A stretch of 64,000 nt of DNA from contig NZ_CP080388.1 in assembly GCF_030036535.1 (NCBI RefSeq), positions 1,426,001-1,490,000 of the forward strand, given 5' to 3'. A program made the translations under genes and the position numbers. Below, in pieces: positions 55,753 to 64,000 of this stretch; position 1 is the first letter of the stretch, and the number at the start of each line of letters is the position of its first letter. The notes under the pieces were generated by a model. It had not been told where the DNA came from and did not search any database. It was given only the letters and a program-made list of their open reading frames with translations. This DNA comes from Agrobacterium cucumeris (GTDB taxonomy: Bacteria > Pseudomonadota > Alphaproteobacteria > Rhizobiales > Rhizobiaceae).

Positions 55753-55772
55753 GCCGGTTTTCACAAACCGGC
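55753..55772. other. Hairpin between the LysR gene and the LLM gene
   Basis: GCCGGTTT and AAACCGGC pair around TCAC. It lies after the LysR stop on the minus strand and 25 bases before the LLM oxidoreductase start. Without a T-run on that strand it is at most a weak terminator. Confidence 0.45.
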
Positions 55773-55863
55773 TTCGTTGTTGTCAGTCATATAAGCAACT
55801 GCGCACATCCTCCAATCCGTCACCCGTAAACACGGTGTCGCCGAAATGTGAACGATGGCCGTT

Positions 55864-56781
55864 TCAGGCAATCGTCCTGCGGTCGAGGATGAAGAGATTT
55901 TCGTGGGCGCGTGCGGTGGTCAGGATGAAATCCATCAGCGAGCGCACACGCGGCACGTTGGCAAGATCCTGATGGCTGGTCAGCCAATAGCCGCGCCGTA
56001 GTTGCACTTCGTCGGCAAGAACCATCTGCAAGTCCGGAAAACGGGCGGCGATGAAGTTCGGCAATATGCACAGGCCGCGGCCGCTCAGCGTGGCGGTCAG
56101 CTGGGCGAAAATGCTCGATGACTGAAAATTGGGGCGCAGGCCGGGCATCACGTCGCGCATGTAATCGAGGCCCGGCGAAAAAATCAGGTCCTGCACGTAA
56201 CCGATGAAGAAATGGTCGGGCAAATCCTCACGCCGCGTGATTTTCGGATGTCCGGCGAGATAGGAACGCGAGGCATAGATATGCAGTGTGTAATCGATGA
56301 TCTGTTCATTGATATAGGGACCGGCTTTTGGTGGATCGAGCGTGACGGCCACATCCGCTTCCTTTCTGGAAAGCGCCATGATCTGCTGGATCGTCACCAT
56401 CTCCACCATGATGTGGGGATGGGTGGCGGCGAAGTCTTTCAGCCTCTCCACGAAGAAAAAATTGGAAAAACCTTCAGGGGCGCTTAGGCGCACCACGCCG
56501 CGCAGCAGGCTGCCGCTTTCGGAAATATCCGATTGCAGTCTTTCGGCTTCCGCTTCTATGCGCTCGACCGTATCGACCAGCCGGCGCCCGACCGTCGTCA
56601 GCTCGTAACCGCGCGGGTTTCGCTCGAACAGCTTGGTTTTAAGCGAGAATTCCAGTCGATCGATGTGGCGGGAGACGGTTGCGTGGCTGGTGCGAAGGCT
56701 GCGGGCTGCCGATGAGAGCTGCCCGGTGCGGGCCACGGCCAGAAAATATTGCAGGTCGTCCCAGGTAAAAGGCGTGGCCAA
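55864..56781 (-). CDS. LysR family transcriptional regulator
   Basis: The 305-residue protein starts MATPFTWDDLQYFLAVARTG. The helix-turn-helix is QLSSAARSLRTSHATVSRHI; the ligand-binding domain starts near residue 90 (LLRGVVRLSAPEGFSNFFFV). It is divergent from the amino-acid-type ABC transporter, with an inverted repeat in the spacer, so it may regulate that operon. The LLM oxidoreductase gene downstream on the same strand is another candidate target. Confidence 0.92.
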   Translation of the reverse strand: MATPFTWDDLQYFLAVARTGQLSSAARSLRTSHATVSRHIDRLEFSLKTKLFERNPRGYELTTVGRRLVDTVERIEAEAERLQSDISESGSLLRGVVRLSAPEGFSNFFFVERLKDFAATHPHIMVEMVTIQQIMALSRKEADVAVTLDPPKAGPYINEQIIDYTLHIYASRSYLAGHPKITRREDLPDHFFIGYVQDLIFSPGLDYMRDVMPGLRPNFQSSSIFAQLTATLSGRGLCILPNFIAARFPDLQMVLADEVQLRRGYWLTSHQDLANVPRVRSLMDFILTTARAHENLFILDRRTIA

Positions 56782-56802
56782 TCTCGTCTCCCATTCCGAG
56801 TT

Positions 56803-56830
56803 CTGTTCAAAAATGAACAGTTCCTGTTCG
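56803..56830. promoter_or_regulatory. LysR-type operator in the divergent spacer
   Basis: CTGTTCA and TGAACAG form a seven-base inverted repeat around AAAA (56803-56820), containing a T-N11-A pattern. A further half-site CTGTTCG starts at 56824, 21 bases (two helical turns) after the first CTGTTCA. It lies directly upstream of the LysR gene and about 180 bases upstream of the ABC-transporter binding-protein gene. Confidence 0.55.
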
Positions 56831-57013
56831 AAATTTGATGATGCCGTGCTCTTGTGTCAACCGAGGAATTCGAGAAATCTAAAACCAGGATGCGTCGCTT
56901 TGAGGAGAGTGGCGTGACCGTTCGGATGCAGCACCCGGGACGAACGCCATGCGGCTTCGTTCACTGTTGCACAGACAATCTGAGGCTCGCAATCATCTCT
57001 GGGAGGAGAAGTC

Positions 57014-58222
57014 ATGCGCAAGAGTATCGTTTTATCCACGGCCATGGCACTGGCCGCCGGCACCGCCGCTTATGCCGCCGAGATTTCGGACGGCAAGGTC
57101 AAGATCGGTATCCTGAATGACCAGTCCGGCGTTTACGCCAACTTTGGCGGTAAGTACTCTTACGAGGCCGCGAAGATGGCGGTTGAGGATTTCGGCGGCA
57201 AGGTGCTCAATGCGCCGGTTGAGGTCGTGACCGCCGACCACCAGAACAAGGCGGACGTGGCCTCCAACATTGCCCGGCAATGGTACGACACCGAACAGGT
57301 GGATTCGATCATGGAGCTGACATCGTCGTCAGTGGGCCTGGCCGTGCAGGCGCTCTCCAAGGACAAGAAGAAGATCACCGTCAACACCGGTGCGGCAACC
57401 ACCGAACTGACCGGCAAGCAGTGCAGCCCCTATGGTTTCCACTGGGCGTATGACACCTATTCGCTGGCGGTCGGCACCGGCGGCGCGCTGGTGAAGCAGG
57501 GCGGCGACAGCTGGTTCTTCCTGACTGCGGACTATGCTTTCGGTTACTCGCTGGAAGAAAACACCGCCAATTTCGTCAAGGCCAATGGCGGCAAGGTTCT
57601 GGGCTCCGTGCGCCATCCGCTGGCGACGACGGATTATTCCTCCTTCCTGCTGCAGGCGCAGTCTTCGGGCGCGAAGGTCATTGGCCTTGCCAATGCGGGC
57701 CTCGACACCTCCAACGCCATCAAGCAGGCGGCTGAATTCGGCATCGTTGCCGGCGGCCAGCGGCTTGCCGCTCTTCTCTTCACGCTCGCCGAAGTCCATG
57801 GCCTCGGTCTTGAGGCGGCGCAAGGTCTGACGCTGACGGAAGGTTTTTACTGGGACCGCGACGATGAATCGCGCAAGTTCGGCGAGCGTTTCAAGGAACG
57901 CACCGGCGCAATGCCGAACATGGTGCATGCCGGCACCTATTCCGCCGTGCTGCACTACCTGAAGGCCATCGAAAAGGCCGGCACTGATGATGCCGATGCC
58001 GTCGCCAAGGCCATGAAGGAAATGCCCGTCAACGACGTCTTCTCCAAGGACGGCCATGTGGCCGCCAATGGCCGCATGATCCACGACATGTATCTCATGG
58101 AAGTGAAGAAGCCGGATGAGAGCAAGCAGCCGTGGGATTATTACAAGGTGCTCGCCACCATCCCCGGCAAGGAAGCCTTCATGGACCCTGCAAAAAGCGG
58201 TTGCCCGCTGGTGACGCAATAA
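57014..58222 (+). CDS. Branched-chain-amino-acid-type ABC transporter substrate-binding protein
   Basis: The 402-residue periplasmic protein has a signal peptide MRKSIVLSTAMALAAGTAAY with cleavage near AYA (residue 21), then VKIGILNDQSGVYANFGGKY, a typical LivJ/Peripla_BP_6 start. SSSVGLAVQALSKDKKKITV and LTADYAFGYSLEEN follow. Ligands in this family include branched-chain amino acids, short amides and aromatic acids; the window does not decide. The LivG, LivF, LivH and LivM subunits follow in order, forming a complete importer. Confidence 0.92.
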   Translation: MRKSIVLSTAMALAAGTAAYAAEISDGKVKIGILNDQSGVYANFGGKYSYEAAKMAVEDFGGKVLNAPVEVVTADHQNKADVASNIARQWYDTEQVDSIMELTSSSVGLAVQALSKDKKKITVNTGAATTELTGKQCSPYGFHWAYDTYSLAVGTGGALVKQGGDSWFFLTADYAFGYSLEENTANFVKANGGKVLGSVRHPLATTDYSSFLLQAQSSGAKVIGLANAGLDTSNAIKQAAEFGIVAGGQRLAALLFTLAEVHGLGLEAAQGLTLTEGFYWDRDDESRKFGERFKERTGAMPNMVHAGTYSAVLHYLKAIEKAGTDDADAVAKAMKEMPVNDVFSKDGHVAANGRMIHDMYLMEVKKPDESKQPWDYYKVLATIPGKEAFMDPAKSGCPLVTQ

Positions 58223-58251
58223 AAGACTGACGCAATAAAGGGGAAAGTTTC

Positions 58252-59037
58252 ATGATGATCGCTCCCGCCCCCGCCGGGCAGGCCGAACCTCGCGTCGTTC
58301 TTTCGGCGCGTGGTCTCAGCAAAACCTTCGGCGCATTCGCAGCCGTGAAAAACGTCGATCTCGACGTCCACCATGCCCGCGTTCATGCGCTGATCGGCCC
58401 AAACGGCGCCGGCAAGACTACGGTCTTTAATCTGTTGACCAAGTTTCTCCAGCCGACGGGCGGAGCGATCACTTTCATGGGAACGGATATAACAAGGACG
58501 CCACCGGACAAGGTGGCGCGTCTCGGCCTCGTCAGGTCTTTCCAGATATCGGCGGTGTTTCCGCATCTGACGGTTCTGGAAAATGTGCGGGTAGCGTTGC
58601 AGCGTCCGAATGGCCTTGCAACGCAGTTCTGGCTGCCGCTCTCCTCGCTCGACAGGCTGAATGCCCGCGCCGAGGAGCTGATCGCAACGGTTGGCCTGAC
58701 ACGGGAAAAACATGCGCTTGCGGCCGATCTTTCTTACGGCCGCAAGCGGGTTCTCGAAATCGCCACCACGCTGGCGCTCGATCCCAAGGTTCTGCTGCTG
58801 GACGAGCCGATGGCCGGCATGGGTGGGGAAGATGTCTCCCATGTCGCCGAGCTTATCCGCGAGGTGGCAAAGACACGTGCGGTGCTGATGGTCGAACATA
58901 ATCTGAAAGTCGTTGCCGATATCTGCCATCACGTCACGGTGCTGCAGCGCGGTGAAATTCTGGCGGAGGGCGATTATGCCGCCGTTTCGGCCGATCCGCG
59001 TGTGCGCACGGCCTATATGGGCACGGAGGAGGCTTGA
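58252..59037 (+). CDS. Liv-type ABC transporter ATPase LivG-like
   Basis: The 261-residue ATPase has ARGLSKTFGAFAAVKNVDLD, Walker A GPNGAGKTTVFNLL, the LGLVRSFQISAVFPHLTVLE Q-loop region, signature LSYGRKRVLEIA and Walker B LLLDEPMAGM. The signature Ser-Gly-Gly-Gln is SYGRK, as usual for LivG. It drives amino-acid uptake together with the LivF-like subunit. The gene starts 30 bases after the binding-protein gene. Confidence 0.94.
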   Translation: MMIAPAPAGQAEPRVVLSARGLSKTFGAFAAVKNVDLDVHHARVHALIGPNGAGKTTVFNLLTKFLQPTGGAITFMGTDITRTPPDKVARLGLVRSFQISAVFPHLTVLENVRVALQRPNGLATQFWLPLSSLDRLNARAEELIATVGLTREKHALAADLSYGRKRVLEIATTLALDPKVLLLDEPMAGMGGEDVSHVAELIREVAKTRAVLMVEHNLKVVADICHHVTVLQRGEILAEGDYAAVSADPRVRTAYMGTEEA

Positions 59038-59038
59038 T

Positions 59039-59740
59039 ATGGCGGCAATGCTCGAAGTCTCCAACCTGAAATCCTGGTATGGCGAAAGCCAGGCCCTGCA
59101 CGGCGTCGATCTGACGGTCGGCGAGGGCGAAACCATCACCATTCTCGGCCGCAACGGCGTGGGCAAAACCACGACGCTGCGCACCATCATGGGCATCATC
59201 CGCAACCGCAAGGGCGTCATTAAGCTCGGCGGCAAGGATATGATGCCGGTGCCGCTGCATCGCACGGCAAAATACGGCATCGGTTTCGTGCCGGAAGAAC
59301 GTGGTATCTTCGCAACGCTGAGTGTCGAGGAAAACCTGAAGCTGCCGCCCGTTGTCGCATCCGGCGGCATGACGCTCGATGAAATCTACGAACTGTTTCC
59401 CAATCTCCATGAGCGCCGCATGAGCCCCGGCACCAAGCTTTCCGGTGGCGAGCAGCAGATGCTGGCCATGGCGCGCATCCTGCGCACCGGGGTGAAGGTG
59501 CTGCTGCTTGATGAACCGACGGAGGGGCTTGCACCCGTCATCGTGCAGCGCATCGGCGAAGTGCTGCAAAAGCTGAAGAGCCGCGGCATGACCGTGGTTC
59601 TGGTGGAGCAGAATTTCCGTTTCGCAAGCCGCATTGCCGACCGCTTCTACCTGATGGATCATGGCCAGATGGTCAGCAATTTTCCGGTGGGCGAGCTTTC
59701 CGGCCGCATGGGCGAACTCAATAAAGTGCTGGGGGTTTAA
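59039..59740 (+). CDS. Liv-type ABC transporter ATPase LivF-like
   Basis: The 233-residue ATPase starts MAAMLEVSNLKSWYGESQAL; the 42 open codons upstream lie inside the LivG-like gene. Walker A is GRNGVGKTTTLR, the signature is LSGGEQQMLAMARIL, and Walker B is LLLDEPTEGLAPV, the classical LivF form. It begins one base after the LivG-like stop. Together the two form the ATPase heterodimer. Confidence 0.95.
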   Translation: MAAMLEVSNLKSWYGESQALHGVDLTVGEGETITILGRNGVGKTTTLRTIMGIIRNRKGVIKLGGKDMMPVPLHRTAKYGIGFVPEERGIFATLSVEENLKLPPVVASGGMTLDEIYELFPNLHERRMSPGTKLSGGEQQMLAMARILRTGVKVLLLDEPTEGLAPVIVQRIGEVLQKLKSRGMTVVLVEQNFRFASRIADRFYLMDHGQMVSNFPVGELSGRMGELNKVLGV

Positions 59741-59742
59741 CG

Positions 59743-60630
59743 ATGACAATGATCTTCGGCATTCCAATTCAGGCCCTGCTCGGGCAATTGCTGATCGGCC
59801 TTATCAACGGCTCTTTTTATGCCCTGCTGTCGCTCGGCCTGGCCGTCATTTTCGGCCTGCTGCGCGTCATCAATTTTGCCCATGGGGCGCAATATATGCT
59901 CGGCGCTTTCGTCGCCTTTCTCGGCCTGCAATATTTCGGCATCAATTTCTGGGCGGCACTGGTGGTGACACCGCTCGTCGTTGCTCTTTTCGGTGCGATC
60001 GTCGAACGCCTTCTGCTGTCGCGGCTTTATGATCTTGATCCGCTTTACGGGCTGCTTTTCACTTTCGGCCTGGCGCTTGTGGTGGAAGGCACGTTCCGCT
60101 GGCTTTACGGCGCTGCCGGCCAGCCCTATTCGGTGCCGCGTGAGCTTGCCGGCGGCACCAATCTCGGCTTCATGTTCCTGCCGAATTATCGCGCCTTCGT
60201 TGTCGTCATTTCGCTGGTTGCCTGCCTTGCCACCTGGGCGCTGATCGAAAAGACGCGGCTCGGTTCCTATCTGCGGGCGGCGACGGAAAACCCGACGCTG
60301 GTGCAGGCTTTCGGCATCAACGTGCCGGTGCTCCTGACGCTGACCTACGCATTGGGTGCCGGCCTTGCAGGCTTCACCGGCGTGCTGGCGGCGCCCATCT
60401 ATCAGGTCTCGCCGCTGATGGGCACCAACCTCATCATCGTGGTCTTCGCCGTGGTCGTCGTCGGCGGCATGGGGTCGATCATGGGGGCCATCGTCACCGG
60501 TTACATGCTCGGCATCGCCGAAGGGCTGACCAAGGTGTTTTACCCTGAAGCCTCCAACATCGTCATCTTCGTCATCATGGCCTTTGTGCTGCTCATCCGC
60601 CCCGCCGGACTTTTCGGAAAGGACGCCTGA
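59743..60630 (+). CDS. Liv-type ABC transporter permease LivH-like
   Basis: The 295-residue permease begins with LLIGLINGSFYALLSLGLAV, the conserved LivH start, followed by LLRVINFAHGAQYMLGAF. ATENPTLVQAFGINVPVLLT and GGMGSIMGAIVTGYMLGIAE are typical late segments. It should have about eight membrane helices. It starts two bases after the LivF-like stop. Confidence 0.94.
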   Translation: MTMIFGIPIQALLGQLLIGLINGSFYALLSLGLAVIFGLLRVINFAHGAQYMLGAFVAFLGLQYFGINFWAALVVTPLVVALFGAIVERLLLSRLYDLDPLYGLLFTFGLALVVEGTFRWLYGAAGQPYSVPRELAGGTNLGFMFLPNYRAFVVVISLVACLATWALIEKTRLGSYLRAATENPTLVQAFGINVPVLLTLTYALGAGLAGFTGVLAAPIYQVSPLMGTNLIIVVFAVVVVGGMGSIMGAIVTGYMLGIAEGLTKVFYPEASNIVIFVIMAFVLLIRPAGLFGKDA

Positions 60631-60631
60631 T

Positions 60632-61636
60632 ATGTCCAAAGCCACCCATACCACCGCCGGTACGATGCCGCAGACGGAAGTTTCGACGACTGCCGGAACC
60701 ATCAAGACCGTGCTCATTCTGGCGGGGCTTGCCGTGCTCATCGCCGCGCCGATGTTCGTTTACCCGATCTTTCTGATGAAGCTCCTGTGCTTTGCACTGT
60801 TTGCCTGCGCCTTCAATCTGCTGATCGGTTACACGGGACTGCTGTCCTTCGGCCATGCGGCGTTTTTCGGCGGTGCGGCCTATTTCACGGCCTATTCGGT
60901 GAAGGAATGGGGCGTGACGCCGGAGATCGGTCTTGTGATCGGTATGGCGGGTGCTGCCCTTCTCGGCCTCGTCATCGGCTTTTTCGCCATCCGTCGTCAG
61001 GGCATCTATTTCGCCATGATTACGCTCGCGCTGTCGCAGATGTTTTATTTCTTCTGCCTTCAGGCGCCGTTTACCCATGGCGAGGACGGGTTGCAGGGCG
61101 TGCCGCGCGGCCATCTCTTCGGCCTTCTCGATCTCAACGCGCCACTCAACATCTATTACACGGTGCTGGCGGCCTTTGTGCTTGCACTGTTGGTCATCTG
61201 GCGTTTCGTCAACTCGCCCTTCGGCATGATCCTGAAATCCATCCGCGAAAACGAGCAGCGCGCCATTTCGCTGGGCTACAGCGTGCAGCGTTACAAGCTC
61301 GGCGCCTTCGTCATGTCGGCGGCGCTTGCCGGGCTTGCGGGCGGTCTGAAGGCGTTGGTCTTCCAGTTCGCCACGCTGACCGATGTGACCTGGCAGATGT
61401 CCGGCGAAGTGATCCTGATGACGCTGCTCGGCGGCATCGGCACCATGATCGGCCCGATCTTCGGCGCGGGCCTGGTGGTCACCCTGCAGAACTATCTCGC
61501 GACATCGGATTTCCCGGTCACCATCATTACCGGCCTTGTGTTCATGGCCTGCGTTCTGGTGTTCCGGCGCGGTTTGATCGGCGAATTTTATGCGTCGCGG
61601 CTCGGGAGAAAACTCGGCTTCCAGCACCGCGGCTAG
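60632..61636 (+). CDS. Liv-type ABC transporter permease LivM-like
   Basis: The 334-residue permease starts MSKATHTTAGTMPQTEVSTT; the 16 open codons upstream overlap livH. FNLLIGYTGLLSFGHAAFFG is the conserved LivM segment, RRQGIYFAMITLALSQMFYF lies in the middle, and SIRENEQRAISLGYSVQRYK marks the cytoplasmic loop that contacts the ATPases. About eight helices are expected. It is the last gene of the importer. Confidence 0.94.
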   Translation: MSKATHTTAGTMPQTEVSTTAGTIKTVLILAGLAVLIAAPMFVYPIFLMKLLCFALFACAFNLLIGYTGLLSFGHAAFFGGAAYFTAYSVKEWGVTPEIGLVIGMAGAALLGLVIGFFAIRRQGIYFAMITLALSQMFYFFCLQAPFTHGEDGLQGVPRGHLFGLLDLNAPLNIYYTVLAAFVLALLVIWRFVNSPFGMILKSIRENEQRAISLGYSVQRYKLGAFVMSAALAGLAGGLKALVFQFATLTDVTWQMSGEVILMTLLGGIGTMIGPIFGAGLVVTLQNYLATSDFPVTIITGLVFMACVLVFRRGLIGEFYASRLGRKLGFQHRG

Positions 61637-61711
61637 ACATTTTTGAAAAACACTTGAGAGGCCTCCCCCGCGTCCGGGACGACGCGGCAAGGGCGGCGTA
61701 TGGAGAAGAGC

Positions 61712-63307
61712 ATGGGCGAATATGACTATATCGTCATCGGAGCGGGGAGTGCCGGATGCGTTCTCGCCAACCGCCTTTCGAAAGACCCGAACAACCGCGT
61801 GCTGCTTCTGGAAGCGGGAGGCAACGACAATTACCACTGGATCCATATTCCGGTCGGTTATCTCTATTGCATCAACAACCCGCGCACCGACTGGTGTTTC
61901 AAGACGGCGGAAGAGCCGGGCCTTAACGGCCGCGCGCTGATCTATCCGCGCGGCAAGGTTCTGGGCGGCTGTTCCTCCATCAACGGCATGATCTACATGC
62001 GCGGCCAGGCGCGGGACTATGACGTCTGGCGGCAGCTTGGCTGCGAGGGCTGGGGCTGGAACGATATCCTGCCCTATTTCCTGAAGTCGGAGGATTTTTA
62101 TCGCGGCAAGAGCGATCTGCATTCCGCCGGCGGCGAATGGCGGGTGGAAAAAGCCCGGGTGCGCTGGGATGTGCTGGATGCCTTCCAGAAGGCGGCGGGC
62201 GAGGCCGGCATTCCCGCGACTGACGATTTCAACCGGGGCGACAATGAGGGTGCCGGTTATTTCGATGTGAACCAGCGCTCTGGCTGGCGCTGGAACACGG
62301 CGAAAGCCTTCCTGAAACCGGCGCTTGGTCGTAAAAACCTGACGGTTTTGACCAAAGCTCACGTCAAACGGCTTATCATCGAAGAAGGTCGGGTTACGGG
62401 TGTCGAGTTGCACCATGACGGCGTTCTGAAAAAGATGCGGGCGCGGCGCGAGACGGTGCTTTCCGCCGGCGCTATCGGCTCGCCGCATGTTCTGGAGCTT
62501 TCCGGTGTCGGCCGTGGCGATGTGCTTCAGGCCGCCGGTATCGACACCGTGGCCGAGGTTCAGGGCGTGGGAGAAAACCTGCAGGATCACCTGCAACTGC
62601 GCATGGTCTATAAGGTCTCCGGTGTTCTGACGCTGAACGAACGGGCCTCCACCCTGTTCGGCAAGGCACGGATCGGTCTTGAATATGCGCTGACCCGCTC
62701 CGGGCCGATGTCGATGGCGCCGAGCCAGCTCGGCGTCTTCACCCGTTCTTCGCCGGAAAAGGAAACTGCCGATCTGGAATATCATGTCCAGCCGGTTTCG
62801 CTCGACAAGTTCGGTGATCCGGTTCACACTTTTCCTGCCATTACTGCAAGTGTCTGCAATCTGCGGCCGGAAAGCCGTGGCTCAGTGCATGTGAAAGGAC
62901 CGGATTTCGCCATGCAGCCGGAAATCCGCCCGAACTATCTTTCCACGGAAGGCGACCGCCAGGTGGCCATCGATTCCATGCGGCTGACGCGCCGCATCGT
63001 CGCCCAGCCGGCCTTTGCCCGGTTCAAGCCACAGGAATACCGGCCCGGCCCGTCCTTTGAAAACGATAATGATCTCGCCAGGGCGGCGGGCGATATCGGC
63101 ACCACCATTTTTCATCCCGTTGGCACGTTACGCATGGGGTCGGATGTGGAAAGCGTTGTCGATAACAGGCTGAAGTTCCGCAGGCTTGCGGGGCTGCGCG
63201 TCGCGGATGCCTCCATCATGCCGCGGATCACATCCGGAAATACCAATTCGCCAACGATCATGATTGCCGAAAAGGCTGCCGACATGATCCTTGCGGATAA
63301 TCGTTGA
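61712..63307 (+). CDS. GMC family oxidoreductase (choline dehydrogenase-like)
   Basis: The 531-residue flavoprotein starts [20 protein letters not shown] with the FAD loop, followed by [20 protein letters not shown], the GMC signature 1, and [17 protein letters not shown], signature 2. The C-terminal part contains [11 protein letters not shown] and the [15 protein letters not shown] segment, with the active-site His. The ATG at 61712 is preceded by GGAGAAGAG; the ATG four codons earlier is the alternative. The family oxidises alcohols such as choline or glycol-like compounds. Its position after the importer suggests it acts on the imported compound. Confidence 0.92.
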   Translation: MGEYDYIVIGAGSAGCVLANRLSKDPNNRVLLLEAGGNDNYHWIHIPVGYLYCINNPRTDWCFKTAEEPGLNGRALIYPRGKVLGGCSSINGMIYMRGQARDYDVWRQLGCEGWGWNDILPYFLKSEDFYRGKSDLHSAGGEWRVEKARVRWDVLDAFQKAAGEAGIPATDDFNRGDNEGAGYFDVNQRSGWRWNTAKAFLKPALGRKNLTVLTKAHVKRLIIEEGRVTGVELHHDGVLKKMRARRETVLSAGAIGSPHVLELSGVGRGDVLQAAGIDTVAEVQGVGENLQDHLQLRMVYKVSGVLTLNERASTLFGKARIGLEYALTRSGPMSMAPSQLGVFTRSSPEKETADLEYHVQPVSLDKFGDPVHTFPAITASVCNLRPESRGSVHVKGPDFAMQPEIRPNYLSTEGDRQVAIDSMRLTRRIVAQPAFARFKPQEYRPGPSFENDNDLARAAGDIGTTIFHPVGTLRMGSDVESVVDNRLKFRRLAGLRVADASIMPRITSGNTNSPTIMIAEKAADMILADNR

Positions 63308-63320
63308 GAGGAACGCTCCC

Positions 63321-64000
63321 ATGAAGACCGTCGCTTTTATCGGACTTGGACATATGGGCCTGCCGATGGCCGCCAATCTCGTCAAGGCGGGTTATACCGT
63401 GAAGGGTTTTGACCTTTCCGAAACCTGCCGTGCGGAAGCGAGGCAAGCCGGTATTCCCATTGCTGCGGATTCCGCCGAGGCGACGGCAGCGGCTGATGTG
63501 ATCATCACCATGCTGCCGAAGGGCGAACATGTGGTTTCGGTCTATGGTGATCTGGTACAAAAAGTCTCCGCCGGGACGCTCCTTATCGATTGCTCGACTG
63601 TGGATATGGAAAGCGCGCTGAAGGCGCATGAGCTGGCCGCTTCTGCCGGTTGCCCCTCCGTCGATGCGCCTGTCTCCGGCGGCACGGGTGGGGCTTCCGC
63701 CGGCACATTGACCTTCATGTGCGGCGGCGAGGCCGACGCCTTTTCGGCGGCAAAGCCGGTGCTGGAGGCAATGGGCAAAAAGATCGTCCATTGCGGCAAG
63801 CGTGGCAATGGCCAGGCGGCGAAGATCTGCAACAACATGATCCTTGGCATTTCCATGATCGCGGTTTCGGAAGCCTTCGTGCTTGGCGAAAAACTCGGTC
63901 TTTCGCATCAGGCGCTGTTCGATGTTGCCTCCACCTCTTCAGGGCAGTGCTGGTCGCTCACCACCTATTGCCCGGTGCCGGGGCCGGTGCCGACATCGCC
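63321..64000 (+). CDS. mmsB: 3-hydroxyisobutyrate dehydrogenase-like protein (cut by window end)
   Basis: The frame starts at the ATG at 63321 (TTGAGAGGAACGCTCCC upstream) and runs off the window after about 226 residues. MKTVAFIGLGHMGLPMAANL is the Rossmann start, VDAPVSGGTGGASAGTLTFM the substrate loop and GNGQAAKICNNMILGISMIA the catalytic-lysine region. The family includes the enzyme of valine breakdown (MmsB) and related hydroxyacid dehydrogenases. The GMC oxidoreductase gene ends 13 bases before it, so the two likely share an operon. Confidence 0.88.
   Translation, partial: MKTVAFIGLGHMGLPMAANLVKAGYTVKGFDLSETCRAEARQAGIPIAADSAEATAAADVIITMLPKGEHVVSVYGDLVQKVSAGTLLIDCSTVDMESALKAHELAASAGCPSVDAPVSGGTGGASAGTLTFMCGGEADAFSAAKPVLEAMGKKIVHCGKRGNGQAAKICNNMILGISMIAVSEAFVLGEKLGLSHQALFDVASTSSGQCWSLTTYCPVPGPVPTS

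Noticed and set aside
60593..62827. A 744-codon minus-strand open frame over livM and the GMC gene
   Set aside because: It is antisense to genes with intact conserved motifs; its protein is His/Arg/Gly-rich with no family pattern, as expected from GC-rich codons read backwards.

Overview
The window looks like a piece of an Agrobacterium/Rhizobium-type alphaproteobacterial replicon. The evidence is a glgP-glgB-glgC-glgA-pgm(-glgX) glycogen operon in the order known from Agrobacterium tumefaciens, a GcvT-fold sarcosine oxidase cluster (soxA/soxG), a cydDC-cydABX cytochrome bd operon with an Fnr/FixK-type box, a nadABC operon with its Nudix-like regulator NadQ, cmk-rpsA, and an sRNA with CUCCUCCC loops. 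Base composition is GC-rich and even. I see no insertion sequence, prophage, CRISPR array or replication origin.

Layout. 1-2.7 kb: the 3' end of soxA, then soxG, a DUF2332 protein and a MaoC-like hydratase. 2.8-14.0 kb: the glycogen operon on the minus strand, with a palindromic intergenic repeat between pgm and glgX. 14.4-16.6 kb: a class II glutamine amidotransferase, an Asp/Glu racemase and a divergent Lrp/AsnC regulator. 16.6-20.7 kb: an aldose-1-epimerase-like protein and an idonate/gluconate module (hydroxyacid dehydrogenase, IdnO-like SDR, IdnD-like zinc dehydrogenase) around a perfect GntR/IdnR-like operator. 20.7-28.1 kb: a GbsR/MarR regulator and cydDCABX. 28.1-29.0 kb: three small stress-type genes. 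29.1-33.5 kb: nadQ and nadABC with two operators. 33.7-35.4 kb: small PAS and nuclease-like proteins, tRNA-Ala(GGC) and an acidic FYDLN protein. 35.6-38.2 kb: cmk and rpsA, with no aroA in front of cmk. 38.2-41.6 kb: three unrecognised genes whose products share features and which have CtrA-like boxes nearby. 41.7-43.8 kb: an RNase D-like exonuclease, a nucleoside deoxyribosyltransferase-like protein and an SDR. 43.9-44.2 kb: the anti-Shine-Dalgarno sRNA. 44.4-51.0 kb: an M24 peptidase and a complete Dpp/Opp-type peptide ABC transporter. 51.0-54.7 kb: a sugar-acid module (mannitol-dehydrogenase-family enzyme with a 20-codon leader, GntR/FCD regulator, mandelate-racemase-family enzyme). 54.7-56.8 kb: an LLM flavin oxidoreductase and a LysR regulator. 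57.0-64.0 kb: a complete Liv-type ABC importer, a GMC oxidoreductase and the start of a 3-hydroxyisobutyrate-dehydrogenase-like gene that runs off the window.

How the parts fit. Most of the window is carbon storage and scavenging: glycogen synthesis and breakdown linked through phosphoglucomutase to glucose-6-phosphate, uptake and oxidation of sugar acids, peptides and amino-acid-like solutes, and sarcosine oxidation. The cyd operon supplies respiration at low oxygen, and nadABC supplies the NAD cofactor. The least explained parts are the three-gene group at 38.2-41.6 kb and the RNA region at 43.9-44.2 kb. All family assignments come from reading motifs and gene context, without any database search.
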